Positions 45,841 to 57,126 of a DNA stretch of 64,000 bases are shown here, in pieces. The DNA comes from Pseudomonas nunensis (GTDB lineage: Bacteria; Pseudomonadota; Gammaproteobacteria; Pseudomonadales; Pseudomonadaceae), in assembly GCF_024296925.1 (NCBI RefSeq), contig NZ_CP101125.1, positions 3,846,501 through 3,910,500 on the forward strand, written 5' to 3'. Position 1 is the first letter of the stretch. Each line of letters begins with the position of its first letter. Under the pieces are notes generated by a model, which was not told where the DNA came from, searched no databases, and saw nothing but the letters and a program-made list of their open reading frames with translations. A program made the position numbers and the translations under genes.

Positions 45841-46953
45841 TCAACGCTCAAGCAGGATCCGCAGCATGCGACGCAGCGGTTCGGCCGCGCCCCACAGCAG
45901 TTGGTCGCCAACGGTGAAAGCGCCGACGTACTGGGTGCCCATGTTCAGCTTGCGCAGACGGCCAACCGGTACGTTCAGGGTGCCGGTGACTTTCGTCGGG
46001 CTCAGTTCCTGAATGCTGGCTTCGCGGTTGTTCGGTACCAGCTTGACCCAAGGGTTGTGCTGGCTGATCAGCCCTTCGATATCAGCGATCGGCACGTCTT
46101 TGTTCAGCTTGATGGTCAGCGCCTGGCTGTGGCAACGCATGGCGCCGATGCGCACGCAGATGCCATCGACCGGGATCGGGCTCTTGAAGCGACCGAGGAT
46201 CTTGTTGGTCTCGGCCTGGGCCTTCCACTCTTCGCGGCTCTGGCCGTTCGGCAGTTCCTTGTCGATCCACGGGATCAGGCTGCCGGCCAGCGGTACGCCG
46301 AAGTTTTCAGTCGGGTAAGCGTCGCTGCGCATGGCTTCGGCCACACGACGGTCGATGTCGAGGATCGCGCTGGCCGGGTCGGCCAGTTGATCGGCGACAG
46401 CGGCGTGGGTCGCGCCCATTTGCTTGATCAGTTCACGCATGTTCTGCGCGCCGGCACCGGAGGCCGCCTGATAAGTCATGGCGCTCATCCACTCGACCAG
46501 GCCGGCTTCGAACAGACCGCCCAGGCCCATCAGCATCAGGCTGACGGTGCAGTTGCCGCCGATGTAGTTCTTGGTGCCCGCGTCGAGCTGCTGGTCGATG
46601 ACCTTGCGGTTCACCGGGTCCAGCACGATCACCGCGTCATCCTGCATACGCAGGCTGGAAGCGGCGTCGATCCAGTAACCCTGCCAACCGGCTTCGCGCA
46701 GTTTCGGGAAGACTTCGCTGGTGTAGTCGCCACCCTGGCAGGTCAGAATCACGTCGAGGGTCTTCAGCTCTTCAATGCTGTAAGCGTCCTTGAGCGGAGC
46801 AATGTCCTTGCCCACGGACGGGCCTTGGCCACCGACATTGGAAGTGGTGAAAAACACCGGCTCGATAAGATCGAAATCCTGCTCTTCCAGCATCCGCTGC
46901 ATGAGCACGGAACCGACCATACCGCGCCAACCGATCAGACCTACACGTTTCAT
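45841..46953 (-). CDS. asd: Aspartate-semialdehyde dehydrogenase
   Basis: A 370-residue Gram-negative-type ASADH. It has the NADP loop [11 protein letters not shown], the catalytic Cys135 in GGNCTVSLM and later [11 protein letters not shown] with an active-site His. It makes L-aspartate semialdehyde for lysine, DAP, threonine and methionine; the same intermediate feeds the diaminobutyrate used by AcsF. GAAGG lies upstream of the ATG. Confidence 0.96.
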   Translation of the reverse strand: MKRVGLIGWRGMVGSVLMQRMLEEQDFDLIEPVFFTTSNVGGQGPSVGKDIAPLKDAYSIEELKTLDVILTCQGGDYTSEVFPKLREAGWQGYWIDAASSLRMQDDAVIVLDPVNRKVIDQQLDAGTKNYIGGNCTVSLMLMGLGGLFEAGLVEWMSAMTYQAASGAGAQNMRELIKQMGATHAAVADQLADPASAILDIDRRVAEAMRSDAYPTENFGVPLAGSLIPWIDKELPNGQSREEWKAQAETNKILGRFKSPIPVDGICVRIGAMRCHSQALTIKLNKDVPIADIEGLISQHNPWVKLVPNNREASIQELSPTKVTGTLNVPVGRLRKLNMGTQYVGAFTVGDQLLWGAAEPLRRMLRILLER

Positions 46954-46971
46954 CGCAACTACACCTTCTTT

Positions 46972-47017
46972 AAAAAGTGGGCCGCTGCTTTCGAAGTTGA
47001 AAGTGGCAGCGGGCCCG
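46972..47017 (-). terminator. Probable terminator of leuB
   Basis: On the minus strand GGGCCCGCTGC and GCAGCGGCCC form a stem across a 15-base loop, followed by CACTTTTTAAAG. It lies just before asd, so asd may have its own promoter or depend on read-through. Confidence 0.6.
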
Positions 47018-47022
47018 AGAGA

Positions 47023-48105
<1,083 letters not shown>

Positions 48106-48126
48106 GCTTTCCTCATGTCATCAGTC

Positions 48127-48146
48127 GGTGTGCCCTCAGGCACACC
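48127..48146. other. Perfect stem-loop between the methyltransferase gene and leuB
   Basis: GGTGTGCC-CTCA-GGCACACC. No T-run follows in the direction of transcription, so it may be a pause or an RNA-stability element more than a terminator. Confidence 0.4.
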
Positions 48147-48163
48147 CGGAAAAATTCTATCGC

Positions 48164-48922
48164 TTATCTTTCAGCCATCAGCACCAGTACATCTGTACTG
48201 AACGAACCATCGGCCTCAATCTCAAAATATTCGCGTACTTCATTGCCCATCGACTGCTGCAACTCGCGGATCGCCGCGCGCATCACTTGCGGTGTGCGCA
48301 TGCGTTCGACCCAGCTGTTGTACTCCAGACGCAGCCGCTGACGCGTGGCGCTGCGGGTATGCAACCCCGCTTCGCTGACCTGGCGCAACCACTCGCCAGC
48401 AGAATAATCGCGTACATGGCTGGTGTCGCGCAGCACTTCGACGCTTTGCAGGTAGGTGTCGAACAACGGACTGCCGGGCGACAGCACGTCGACGAACGCC
48501 GCCACGCCGCCCGGCTTCAGCACCCGGCGCACTTCCCGCAGAGCCAGGCCGAGATCGCTCCAATGGTGCGCCGAATAACGGCTGAACACGAAGTCGAACT
48601 CGCCATCGGCGAACGGCAGGCGCTCGGCGGCACCGTTGACCGTGGTGACATTGCTGAAACCACGATCAGTCGCTGCGGCAGCCACCACGTCGAGCATTTG
48701 CTGGGACAAGTCGTAGGCCACGACTTCTTTCACCAACGCGGCGACGTGGAAACTCACGTGACCGGCACCGCAACCCAGGTCCAGCACGCGGGCGTTGCCC
48801 TGCCCGGCCAGTTCAGCCTGTAGCAGCGCGAATTCAGTGCCTTGAGCGTGAACGGCACTGCTCAGGTAGGCCGAGGCCTGTTCACCGAATTGCTTTTGTA
48901 CGACTTGGCTGTGCTGGGTCAT
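48164..48922 (-). CDS. Class I SAM-dependent methyltransferase (UbiE/Methyltransf_11 type)
   Basis: A 252-residue protein with SAM-binding motif I VLDLGCGAGHVSFHVA (about residues 46-61), motif II VTTVNGAAERLPF and FSRYSAHHWSD. The substrate cannot be told. It sits between leuD and leuB in the same direction, a stable neighbourhood in Pseudomonas. AGGAAG is upstream of the ATG. Confidence 0.88.
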   Translation of the reverse strand: MTQHSQVVQKQFGEQASAYLSSAVHAQGTEFALLQAELAGQGNARVLDLGCGAGHVSFHVAALVKEVVAYDLSQQMLDVVAAAATDRGFSNVTTVNGAAERLPFADGEFDFVFSRYSAHHWSDLGLALREVRRVLKPGGVAAFVDVLSPGSPLFDTYLQSVEVLRDTSHVRDYSAGEWLRQVSEAGLHTRSATRQRLRLEYNSWVERMRTPQVMRAAIRELQQSMGNEVREYFEIEADGSFSTDVLVLMAER

Positions 48923-48964
48923 GGGGACTTCCTTTTTGGGGTTTAGTCTTGTGGTGTCTGGGCT

Positions 48965-49052
48965 GCCGTCTTCGCGAGCAAGCCCGCTCCCACATTGGAA
49001 TTTCGTCGTTCACAAAACCCCTGTGGGAGCGGGCTTGCTCGCGAAGAGGCCG
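48965..49052. repeat. REP pair between leuD and the methyltransferase gene
   Basis: tcgcgagcaagcccgctccc and, 28 bases later, the inverse cctgtgggagcgggcttgct. Confidence 0.85.
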
Positions 49053-49079
49053 GCCCTGTCTACATCAATCCCGGATCAA

Positions 49080-49724
49080 TCAAACATCGCGAAACAACCA
49101 GGGCTGGCTCGCCCGGTGCTTGCTTTCAAACGACGCAATCGCCTCGTGGTCCATCAATGTCAGACCGATATCGTCCAGACCATTCACCAGGCAATGCTTG
49201 CGGAATTCATCCAGCTCAAAGTTGTAGACCTTGCCATCCGGCCGGGTCACGGTCTGGGCTTCAAGGTCGACGGTCAACTGGTAGCCAGGATTCGCTTCGA
49301 CTTGCTGGAACAGCTCATCCACCTCAGCGTCGCTCAAGATGATCGGCAACAAGCCGTTCTTGAAGCTGTTGTTGTAGAAGATGTCGGCATAGCTCGGCGC
49401 GATGATGCTGCGGAAACCGTACTCTTCCAGGGCCCACGGCGCGTGTTCACGGCTGGAGCCGCAACCGAAGTTCTCGCGAGCCAGCAACACGCTGGCGCCT
49501 TGATAACGCTCGGCGTTGAGCACGAAATCCTTGTTCAGTGGACGCTTGGAGTTGTCCTGGTAGGCATAGCCCACGTCCAGGTAGCGCCACTCGTCAAACA
49601 GGTTCGGACCAAAACCGGTGCGCTTGATCGACTTCAGAAACTGCTTCGGAATGATCTGGTCGGTGTCGACGTTGGCTCGGTCCAATGGCGCGACCAAACC
49701 GGTGTGTTGGGTAAAAGCTCTCAT
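49080..49724 (-). CDS. leuD: 3-isopropylmalate dehydratase small subunit
   Basis: A 214-residue swivelling-domain protein: [22 protein letters not shown] fits the LeuD N-terminus, and [18 protein letters not shown] is the conserved loop that completes the active site of LeuC. It starts 10 bases after leuC. Confidence 0.96.
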   Translation of the reverse strand: MRAFTQHTGLVAPLDRANVDTDQIIPKQFLKSIKRTGFGPNLFDEWRYLDVGYAYQDNSKRPLNKDFVLNAERYQGASVLLARENFGCGSSREHAPWALEEYGFRSIIAPSYADIFYNNSFKNGLLPIILSDAEVDELFQQVEANPGYQLTVDLEAQTVTRPDGKVYNFELDEFRKHCLVNGLDDIGLTLMDHEAIASFESKHRASQPWLFRDV

Positions 49725-49734
49725 GTGCGGTTCC

Positions 49735-51153
49735 TCAGATCAGTTCGCGAACGTCGATGAAACGACCGTTGACGGCAGCCGCCGCGGCCATGGCCGGGCT
49801 CACCAGGTGCGTACGGCCACCGGCGCCCTGACGCCCTTCGAAGTTGCGGTTGGAGGTCGAGGCGCAATGCTCGCCCGATTCCAAACGGTCCGGGTTCATC
49901 GCCAGGCACATCGAGCAACCCGGTTCACGCCACTCGAAACCGGCTTCGAGGAAAATCTTGTCCAGGCCTTCAGCCTCGGCTTGCGCCTTCACCAGGCCCG
50001 AGCCCGGCACCACGATGGCTTGCTTGATCGTCGAAGCGACTTTGCGGCCCTTGGCGATCACCGCCGCAGCGCGCAGGTCTTCGATCCGCGAGTTGGTGCA
50101 GGAACCAATGAATACGCGGTCCAGCTGAATATCGGTGATCGCCTGATTGGCGCTCAAACCCATGTATTTCAAGGCGCGTTCGATGGAACCGCGTTTGACC
50201 AGGTCCATTTCCTTTGCCGGGTCCGGCACGTTCTGATCAACCGCCAAGACCATCTCGGGCGACGTGCCCCAGCTGACTTGTGGCTTGATCTGGGTCGCGT
50301 CGAGCTTGACCACGGTGTCGAACACCGCATCGGTGTCGGAAACCAGGTCTTTCCAGGCTTCGACCGCCATGTCCCATTCCGCGCCTTTCGGAGCGAATGG
50401 ACGGCCCTTGACGTATTCCACGGTTTTTTCGTCTGCGGCTACCAGACCTACGCGAGCGCCAGCCTCGATGGACATGTTGCAGATAGTCATGCGGCCTTCG
50501 ATGGACAAGTCGCGAATCGCGCTGCCAGCGAACTCGATGGCGTGGCCGTTACCGCCGGCGGTGCCGATCTTGCCGATCACCGCGAGCACGATGTCCTTGG
50601 CCGTCACGCCGAACGGCAATTTGCCTTCGACCGACACCAGCATATTTTTCATTTTCTTGGCGACCAGGCACTGCGTGGCGAACACATGCTCGACCTCGGA
50701 AGTGCCGATGCCGTGGGCCAATGCGCCGAATGCGCCGTGGGTCGAGGTGTGCGAGTCGCCGCAAACCACGGTCATGCCCGGCAACGTAGCGCCCTGCTCC
50801 GGGCCGATCACGTGAACGATGCCCTGACGCACGTCATTCATTTTGAACTCGGTGATGCCGTATTCGTCGCAATAGTCATCGAGGGTCTGAACCTGCAAAC
50901 GCGAGACCTGGTCGGTAATCGCTTCGATGCCGCCCTTGCGATCCGGGGTGGTCGGCACGTTGTGGTCCGGGGTGGCGATGATCGAGTCGACGCGCCAAGG
51001 CTTGCGCCCGGCCAGACGCAGGCCTTCGAAAGCTTGGGGCGAAGTCACTTCATGGATGATGTGGCGGTCGATATAGATCAGCGACGACCCATCGTCGCGC
51101 CGTTTCACTTCATGGGAATCCCAGAGCTTGTCGTAAAGCGTTTTGCCGGCCAT
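49735..51153 (-). CDS. leuC: 3-isopropylmalate dehydratase large subunit
   Basis: A 472-residue aconitase-family protein. The 4Fe-4S ligands are seen in [11 protein letters not shown] (Cys near 347) and [10 protein letters not shown] (Cys near 407 and 410). It isomerises 2-isopropylmalate to 3-isopropylmalate with LeuD. A LysR gene is divergent upstream (154 bp), a likely regulator. Confidence 0.96.
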   Translation of the reverse strand: MAGKTLYDKLWDSHEVKRRDDGSSLIYIDRHIIHEVTSPQAFEGLRLAGRKPWRVDSIIATPDHNVPTTPDRKGGIEAITDQVSRLQVQTLDDYCDEYGITEFKMNDVRQGIVHVIGPEQGATLPGMTVVCGDSHTSTHGAFGALAHGIGTSEVEHVFATQCLVAKKMKNMLVSVEGKLPFGVTAKDIVLAVIGKIGTAGGNGHAIEFAGSAIRDLSIEGRMTICNMSIEAGARVGLVAADEKTVEYVKGRPFAPKGAEWDMAVEAWKDLVSDTDAVFDTVVKLDATQIKPQVSWGTSPEMVLAVDQNVPDPAKEMDLVKRGSIERALKYMGLSANQAITDIQLDRVFIGSCTNSRIEDLRAAAVIAKGRKVASTIKQAIVVPGSGLVKAQAEAEGLDKIFLEAGFEWREPGCSMCLAMNPDRLESGEHCASTSNRNFEGRQGAGGRTHLVSPAMAAAAAVNGRFIDVRELI

Positions 51154-51307
51154 CAGACGGTCCTCATCAGCTTGCTTCTATTTTCTATGCCTTGGGTTGT
51201 GCAGCGGTTCAATAACCCCTTGGCTTGTGAGGTCGATCCTAGGGGGTTACATTAAATAACTCAAATTCATATTTTTTATGCTTTGGATAACCAACTGGAA
51301 TACATGA

Positions 51308-52198
51308 ATGGATCTGGCCAACCTCAACGCCTTTATCGCGATTGCCGAGACCGGGAGTTTCTCCGGCGCGGGCGAACGGCTGCACCTGACCCAACCGGCG
51401 ATCAGCAAGCGCATCGCCGGGCTGGAACAGCAATTGAAGGTGCGCCTGTTCGATCGCCTGGGCCGTGAAGTCGGCCTGACCGAGGCCGGGCGCGCCCTGC
51501 TGCCGCGGGCTTATCAGATTCTCAACGTGCTGGACGACACCCGCCGCGCCCTGACCAACCTGACCGGTGAAGTGAGCGGTCGCCTGACCTTGGCCACCAG
51601 TCACCACATCGGCCTGCACCGTTTGCCGCCCTTATTAAGGGAGTTCACCCGTCGTTACCCACAGGTCGCGCTGGATATTCAGTTCCTCGATTCGGAAGTG
51701 GCCTACGAAGAAATCCTGCATGGCCGCGCCGAACTGGCGGTCATCACCCTGGCGCCGGAGCCCCATGCGCTGGTCAAGGCCACGCCGGTGTGGGACGACC
51801 CGCTGGACTTCGTGGTCGCCCCGGAGCACTCGCTGATCAGCAACGGCCCGGTCACCCTCGCGGATATTGCTCTGCACCCGGCGGTTTTCCCCGGAGGCAA
51901 CACGTTCACCCACCACATCGTCCAGCGTCTGTTCGAAGCGCAGGGCCTGACGCCGAACATTGCCATGAGCACGAATTATCTGGAAACCATCAAGATGATG
52001 GTCTCGATCGGCCTGGCCTGGAGCGTTTTGCCGCGCACCATGCTCGATGATCAGGTGGCGCGTATAGCTTTGCCGGGCATACAGCTCACTCGCGAGCTAG
52101 GCTATATCCTGCACACAGAAAGGACGCTTTCGAATGCGGCACGCGCCTTTATGGCCCTGCTGGATGCACAAATTGATCTGCCAAGGACCCACGGCTAA
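51308..52198 (+). CDS. LysR-family regulator divergent from leuCD
   Basis: A 296-residue protein with N-terminal winged helix (AIAETGSFSGAGERLHLTQP, then AISKRIAGLEQQL) and LysR effector domain (from about residue 90). It sits divergently beside leuC, as the LysR gene beside leuCD does in other Pseudomonas; control of leucine genes is inferred. The ATG at 51308 is used; ATG at 51304 is out of frame. Confidence 0.9.
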   Translation: MDLANLNAFIAIAETGSFSGAGERLHLTQPAISKRIAGLEQQLKVRLFDRLGREVGLTEAGRALLPRAYQILNVLDDTRRALTNLTGEVSGRLTLATSHHIGLHRLPPLLREFTRRYPQVALDIQFLDSEVAYEEILHGRAELAVITLAPEPHALVKATPVWDDPLDFVVAPEHSLISNGPVTLADIALHPAVFPGGNTFTHHIVQRLFEAQGLTPNIAMSTNYLETIKMMVSIGLAWSVLPRTMLDDQVARIALPGIQLTRELGYILHTERTLSNAARAFMALLDAQIDLPRTHG

Positions 52199-52267
52199 CT
52201 TGTGCTACTCCTATAGAGCTGCAAAACCCCGTGCCTAACGCCCCATTCAGCCCAAGGCCTGCTGCCA

Positions 52268-55200
52268 ATGCCCAAATCTGTTGACCGTATTCCGCCGATG
52301 CCGCGTATTCAGGCCATTGACCCGCAGCGGTCGGAGCAGAGCTGGGAAAGCGCGCCGCAGCTGTTGGCCGCGCTGAACGGCGCGCGCCTGGGGGCGTGGT
52401 ATTGGGACATCGAACGCGGGCAGATCAGTTGGTCCCGGGGCACCCAGGCACTGTTTGGTTTCGACCCCAAGCAGCCCTTGCCGGCGGACCTCGAATACTT
52501 GGACCTGCTGCCCCCGGAAGACCGGGCGAAAACCATTCGCGCGTTCCATCAGGTGATCGCCGGCGCTCCGCTGGAACAGGCGATGCATCACCGCATCCGC
52601 TGGCCCGACGGCAGTCTGCACTGGCTGGAGATCAACGGCAGCCTGTTGCCGGACAAGCACGGCCGGCCACGAATGATCGGGGTGATTCGCGAGATCACCC
52701 ACCAGCGGCAGCGGGAACAGGCCCTGAGCAGCTCGGAAAAGCGCTTCGCCACGCTGTTCCATCTGTGCCCGAACATGGTGCTGCTGACCCGTCAGGAAGA
52801 CGGCTTGATCAGCGAGGCCAACCAATATTTCGAAAGCCTGTTCGGCTGGCCGGTGCAAAGCGTCATTGGCCGCACCACTCTGGAACTGGGCCTGTGGGTG
52901 CATCCTGAGCAACGTGCATTGCTGGTCAAGGCGACCAAGGCCAAGGGCGAATTGATCAACATGGAAGTGCAGTTTCGCGCCAGCAACGGCCAGGTCCACG
53001 ATGGCATTCTCAGCGCGCAAAAGGTCGAGCTCGAAGGCCAGCCGTATTTGTTGAGTACGTTCCTCGACACCACTGAACGCAAAGCCGCCGAACATGCGCT
53101 CAAGGACAGCCAGGAACGCCTCGACCTGGCTCTGGACTCGGCGCAGCTCGGTACGTGGGACTGGCACATCCCCAGCGGCATGCTCTACGGCTCGGCGCGG
53201 GCGGCACAGCTGCACGGCATGGAGCCCAAGCCATTCCATGAAGCCTTCGATGAATTCTTCGAAGGCGTGCCCGGCGAAGAACGCAACAGCATGCGCAATG
53301 CCTACCGCAGCTTGCGCGAAGGCCCGGCCGGCAATTATCAACTGACCTATCGCGTGCAATTGGCCGATGGCAGCTCGCGCTTCCTGGAAAGCCGTGCGCG
53401 GCTCTATCGCGATGAAAACGGCCAGCCGCTGCGCATGGCCGGTACCCTGCTGGACATCACCGATCAGGTCGAACGCGAGCAGCAACTGGTGGCCTCGGAG
53501 GAGAAATTCGCCACGCTGTTCCAGGTCAGCCCCGACCCGATCTGCGTGACTCGCCAGGACAGTGGCCAGTTCATCGAGATCAATTCCAGTTTCACCCAGA
53601 TTTTCGGCTGGACCACCGACGACGTGATCGGCCGCAGCGCCGATGAAATCGGCCTGTGGGACGCTTCAGCGAAAAGCCTGCAACGGATCGAGCAAGTGAT
53701 CCGCGAGCAAGGCCTGAGCAACGTCGCGATCCTCGTTCAGCACAAGGACGGGCAAACCCTGACCTGTGTGATTTCCAGCCGACAGATCAGCGTCGGCGAA
53801 CAACCGTGCATCGTCACCACCCTGCGCGACATCACCCAGCAACAGCGTTCGGAAGCGGCGCTCAAGGCCAGCGAAGAGAAATTCGCCAAGGCGTTCCACT
53901 CCAGCCCCGACGCCATCACCATTACTGAACGCGACACCGGGCGCTATCTGGAGGTCAACGACGGTTTCTGCCGCCTGACCGGCTATCGCGCCGATGAAGT
54001 GGTCGGCAAAACCGTGTATCAAGTCGGCATCTGGGCGGAAGAAAAACAACGTTCGTCGCTGCTGGCCGAGTTGCAGATCAAGGGTCGCGTGCACCACCAG
54101 GAGATGCTCGGGCGCAATAAACGCGGGGAACTGCTCACCGTCGAAGTCTCGGTAGAACCGATCACCCTCAACGAAACCGCGTGCCTGCTGCTGACCGCTC
54201 GCGACGTCAGCCTGTTGAAAAACGCCGAAGCGCAGATCCGTCACCTCGCCTACCACGACCCGCTGACCAACCTGCCCAACCGCGCACTGTTGATGGATCG
54301 CCTGAGCCAGCAGATTGCCCTGCTCAAGCGCCACAACCTGCGTGGCGCCTTGATGTTTCTCGACCTCGACCACTTCAAGCACATCAACGACTCCCTCGGT
54401 CACCCGGTCGGCGACACGGTACTGAAGATCATCACCGCGCGCCTCGAAGCCAGCGTGCGCATGGAAGACACCGTAGCGCGCCTCGGTGGTGACGAGTTTG
54501 TGGTGCTGCTCAGCGGCCTGGAAGGTTCGCGCAGCGAAGTCAGCGAGCAGGTTCGGGATCTGGCCGACACCTTGCGCGAATTGCTCTCGGAACCGATGTT
54601 CCTCGACGGCCAGCGCCTGCAAGTCACGCCAAGCATTGGCATCGCGCTGATTCCCGATCACGGCTCGACCCCGACCGACCTGCTCAAGCGCGCCGACATT
54701 GCCCTGTACCGGGCCAAGGATTCGGGGCGCAATACCACGCAGATGTATCACAACACCATGCAGAAGGCCGCCAGTGAACGGTTGCGCATGGAAACCGACC
54801 TGCGCCTGGCCCTTTCCCGGGGTGAATTCAGCGTGCATTACCAACCCCAGGTCGATGCCCAGGACAACCGCATCATCGGCGCCGAAGCACTGGTGCGCTG
54901 GAACCACCCGGAACTCGGCGCGCAATCGCCCACTGAATTCATCAAGGTCCTGGAAGACAGCGGGCTGATTCTGGAAGTCGGCACCTGGATCCTCGACGAA
55001 GCCTGCGATGCCTTTAAACAATTGATCGCCAAGGGCTTGATTGACCCGCTCAATTTCAGCCTGTGCGTGAACATCAGCCCACGCCAATTCCGCCAGAACG
55101 ACTTCGTCGAACGCATCGAACGCAGCCTCAGCAGCCATGGCCTGCCTTGTTCGCTGCTGAAACTGGAAATCACCGAAGGCATCGTCATCCAGAACCTGGA

Positions 55201-55546
55201 AGACACCATCAACAAAATGCGCCGCTTGAAAAAACTCGGCGTGAGCTTTGCCATGGACGACTTCGGCACTGGCTATTCTTCGCTGACCTACCTCAAGCGC
55301 CTGCCGGTGGACACGTTGAAAATCGACCAGTCGTTCATCCGCGACGCCACCACCGACCCCAACGACGCCGAAATCATCCGCGCCATCGTCGCCATGGCGC
55401 GCAGCCTGGCACTGGAAGTGATTGCCGAAGGGGTTGAGACGCCAGAGCAACTGGAGTTTTTGCAGGGATTAGGTTGCCATTTGTATCAAGGCTACCTGCA
55501 CAGCCGGCCATTGCCGGTGGAGGCGTTTCAGACATTGCTCAAATAA
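52268..55546 (+). CDS. PAS(x5)-GGDEF-EAL cyclic-di-GMP signalling protein
   Basis: A 1092-residue soluble protein: about five PAS/PAC units (roughly residues 30-155, 160-275, 280-400, 410-530 and 535-655), then GGDEF (660-830) and EAL (845-1090). The active loop GGDEF is intact at 740-744 with an RxxD inhibitory site (RMED) five residues before it. The EAL motif is intact (873-875), with later DDFGTGYSSL and QGYL. Both cyclase and phosphodiesterase activities are possible. No membrane helix. The last codons (PVEAFQTLLK) recur in four partial copies in the array just downstream. Confidence 0.93.
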   Translation: MPKSVDRIPPMPRIQAIDPQRSEQSWESAPQLLAALNGARLGAWYWDIERGQISWSRGTQALFGFDPKQPLPADLEYLDLLPPEDRAKTIRAFHQVIAGAPLEQAMHHRIRWPDGSLHWLEINGSLLPDKHGRPRMIGVIREITHQRQREQALSSSEKRFATLFHLCPNMVLLTRQEDGLISEANQYFESLFGWPVQSVIGRTTLELGLWVHPEQRALLVKATKAKGELINMEVQFRASNGQVHDGILSAQKVELEGQPYLLSTFLDTTERKAAEHALKDSQERLDLALDSAQLGTWDWHIPSGMLYGSARAAQLHGMEPKPFHEAFDEFFEGVPGEERNSMRNAYRSLREGPAGNYQLTYRVQLADGSSRFLESRARLYRDENGQPLRMAGTLLDITDQVEREQQLVASEEKFATLFQVSPDPICVTRQDSGQFIEINSSFTQIFGWTTDDVIGRSADEIGLWDASAKSLQRIEQVIREQGLSNVAILVQHKDGQTLTCVISSRQISVGEQPCIVTTLRDITQQQRSEAALKASEEKFAKAFHSSPDAITITERDTGRYLEVNDGFCRLTGYRADEVVGKTVYQVGIWAEEKQRSSLLAELQIKGRVHHQEMLGRNKRGELLTVEVSVEPITLNETACLLLTARDVSLLKNAEAQIRHLAYHDPLTNLPNRALLMDRLSQQIALLKRHNLRGALMFLDLDHFKHINDSLGHPVGDTVLKIITARLEASVRMEDTVARLGGDEFVVLLSGLEGSRSEVSEQVRDLADTLRELLSEPMFLDGQRLQVTPSIGIALIPDHGSTPTDLLKRADIALYRAKDSGRNTTQMYHNTMQKAASERLRMETDLRLALSRGEFSVHYQPQVDAQDNRIIGAEALVRWNHPELGAQSPTEFIKVLEDSGLILEVGTWILDEACDAFKQLIAKGLIDPLNFSLCVNISPRQFRQNDFVERIERSLSSHGLPCSLLKLEITEGIVIQNLEDTINKMRRLKKLGVSFAMDDFGTGYSSLTYLKRLPVDTLKIDQSFIRDATTDPNDAEIIRAIVAMARSLALEVIAEGVETPEQLEFLQGLGCHLYQGYLHSRPLPVEAFQTLLK

Positions 55547-55558
55547 ATCACGCCCCCC

Positions 55559-55709
55559 CGTAGCAGCTGTCGAGCCCCAGCGAGGCTGCGTCCGGCGGCG
55601 AAGCCGTCGTAAACCCAGCGTACGCGGTTTACCTGATACACCGCGCTGTATGATTTCACGACGGCTTCGCCGCCGAACGCAGCCTCGCTGGGGCTCGACA
55701 GCTGCTACG
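55559..55709. repeat. 151-bp palindrome of unit 1 (centre inverted)
   Basis: Two 52-base arms, cgtagcagctgtcgagcccc at left and its reverse complement at right, flank a 47-base centre (55611-55657). The centre is the reverse complement of the centres in units 2-5, with a few differences. Confidence 0.92.
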
Positions 55710-55781
55710 GGGCCGGGAATTGCGAGTTTTTGTCTCAGCCTGTAGGGTCGCGTTTTTTGCGCCGCCTCAAAGAGATCAACC

Positions 55782-55859
55782 ATGCAGGATGCAACCCTCC
55801 CCCGCCCAGCCTTGCTGGGTATCGACCTTGGGACCACTAATAGCCTGATCGCCGGTTGA
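55782..55859 (+). pseudogene. hscC 5' mini-ORF, unit 1 (25 codons)
   Basis: It encodes the first 24 residues of HscC, including the phosphate-1 motif GIDLGTTNS, then Gly and TGA. It has the same leader as real hscC (AGAGATCAACC-ATG), so it could be translated. Confidence 0.6.
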
Positions 55860-55890
55860 GGCGTTTCAAACGTTGCTCAAATAAATCCCC

Positions 55891-56041
55891 CGTAGCAGCT
55901 GTCGAGCCCCGGCGAGGCTGCGTCCGGCGGCGAAGCCGTCGTGAGTTCATACGACGCGTTGTATCAGGTAAACCGCGTGCGCTGGGTTTACGACGGCTTC
56001 GCCGCCGAACGCAGCCTCGCTGGGGCTCGACAGCTGCTACG
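55891..56041. repeat. 151-bp palindrome of unit 2
   Basis: Same arms as in unit 1. The centre (55943-55989) runs in the orientation shared by units 3-5. Confidence 0.92.
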
Positions 56042-56113
56042 GGGACGGGAACTGCGAGTTTTTGTCTCAGCCTGTAGGGTCGCGTTTTTTGCGCCGCCTC
56101 AAAGAGATCAACC

Positions 56114-56191
56114 ATGCAGGATGCAACCCTCCCCCGCCCGGCCTTGCTGGGTATCGACCTTGGGACCACCAACAGCCTGATCGCCGTCTAG
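56114..56191 (+). pseudogene. hscC 5' mini-ORF, unit 2 (25 codons)
   Basis: The first 25 HscC residues end in Val followed by TAG, which is formed at the joint GTC-TAG with the upstream-gene remnant. Confidence 0.6.
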
Positions 56192-56239
56192 CCGGCCATT
56201 GCCGGTGGAGGCTTTTCAGACGTTGCTTAAATACCCCCC

Positions 56240-56390
56240 CGTAGCAGCTGTCGAGCCCCGGCGAGGCTGCGTTCGGCGGCGAAGCCGTCGTGAGTTCATA
56301 CGACGCGTTGTATCAGGTAAACCGCGTGCGCTGGGTTTACGACGGCTTCGCCGCCGAACGCAGCCTCGCTGGGGCTCGACAGCTGCTACG
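56240..56390. repeat. 151-bp palindrome of unit 3
   Basis: Same architecture; it has GTTCGG in place of GTCCGG in the left arm. Confidence 0.92.
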
Positions 56391-56462
56391 GGGCCGGGAA
56401 TTGCGAGTTTTTGTCTCAGCCTGTAGGGTCGCGTTTTTTGCGCCGCCTCAAAGAGATCAACC

Positions 56463-56576
56463 ATGCAGGATGCAACCCTCCCCCGCCCAGCCTTGCTGGG
56501 TATCGACCTTGGGACCACCAATAGCCTGATCGCCGGTGGAGGCGTTTCAGACGTTGCTCAAATAAATCCCCCGTAG
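56463..56576 (+). pseudogene. hscC 5' mini-ORF, unit 3 (37 codons)
   Basis: 24 HscC residues are followed by 13 codons (GGGVSDVAQINPP) read out of frame through the upstream-gene remnant, stopping at the TAG inside the next palindrome's GTAGCAG. Confidence 0.6.
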
Positions 56577-56722
56577 CAGCTGTCGAGCCCCAGCGAGGCT
56601 GCGTCCGGCGGCGAAGCCGTCGTGAGTTCATACGACGCGTTGTATCAGGTAAGCCGCGTGCGCCGGGTTTACGACGGCTTCGCCGCCGAACGCAGCCTCG
56701 CTGGGGCTCGACAGCTGCTACG
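56572..56722. repeat. 151-bp palindrome of unit 4
   Basis: Same arms and centre orientation as units 2, 3 and 5. Confidence 0.92.
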
Positions 56723-56794
56723 GGGCCGGGAATTGCGAGTTTTTCTCTCAGCCTGTAGGGTCGCGTTTTTTGCGCCGCCTCAAAGAGATCAACC

Positions 56795-56908
56795 ATGCAG
56801 GATGCAACCCTCCCCCGCCCGGCCTTGCTGGGTATCGACCTTGGGACCACCAATAGCCTGATCGCCGGTGGAGGCGTTTCAGAGTTTGCTCAAATAAATC
56901 CCCCGTAG
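56795..56908 (+). pseudogene. hscC 5' mini-ORF, unit 4 (37 codons)
   Basis: 24 HscC residues then GGGVSEFAQINPP and TAG, as in unit 3 apart from two residues. Confidence 0.6.
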
Positions 56909-57054
56909 CAGCTGTCGAGCCCCGGCGAGGCTGCGTCCGGCGGCGAAGCCGTCGTGAGTTCATACGACGCGGTGTATCAGGTAAACCGCGTGCGCTGGGT
57001 TTACGACGGCTTCGCCGCCGAACGCAGCCTCGCTGGGGCTCGACAGCTGCTACG
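56904..57054. repeat. 151-bp palindrome of unit 5
   Basis: The last copy, 72 bases before the true hscC start. Confidence 0.92.
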
Positions 57055-57126
57055 GGGCCGGGAATTGCGAGTTTTTGTCTCAGCCTGTAGGGTCGCGTTT
57101 TTTGCGCCGCCTCAAAGAGATCAACC

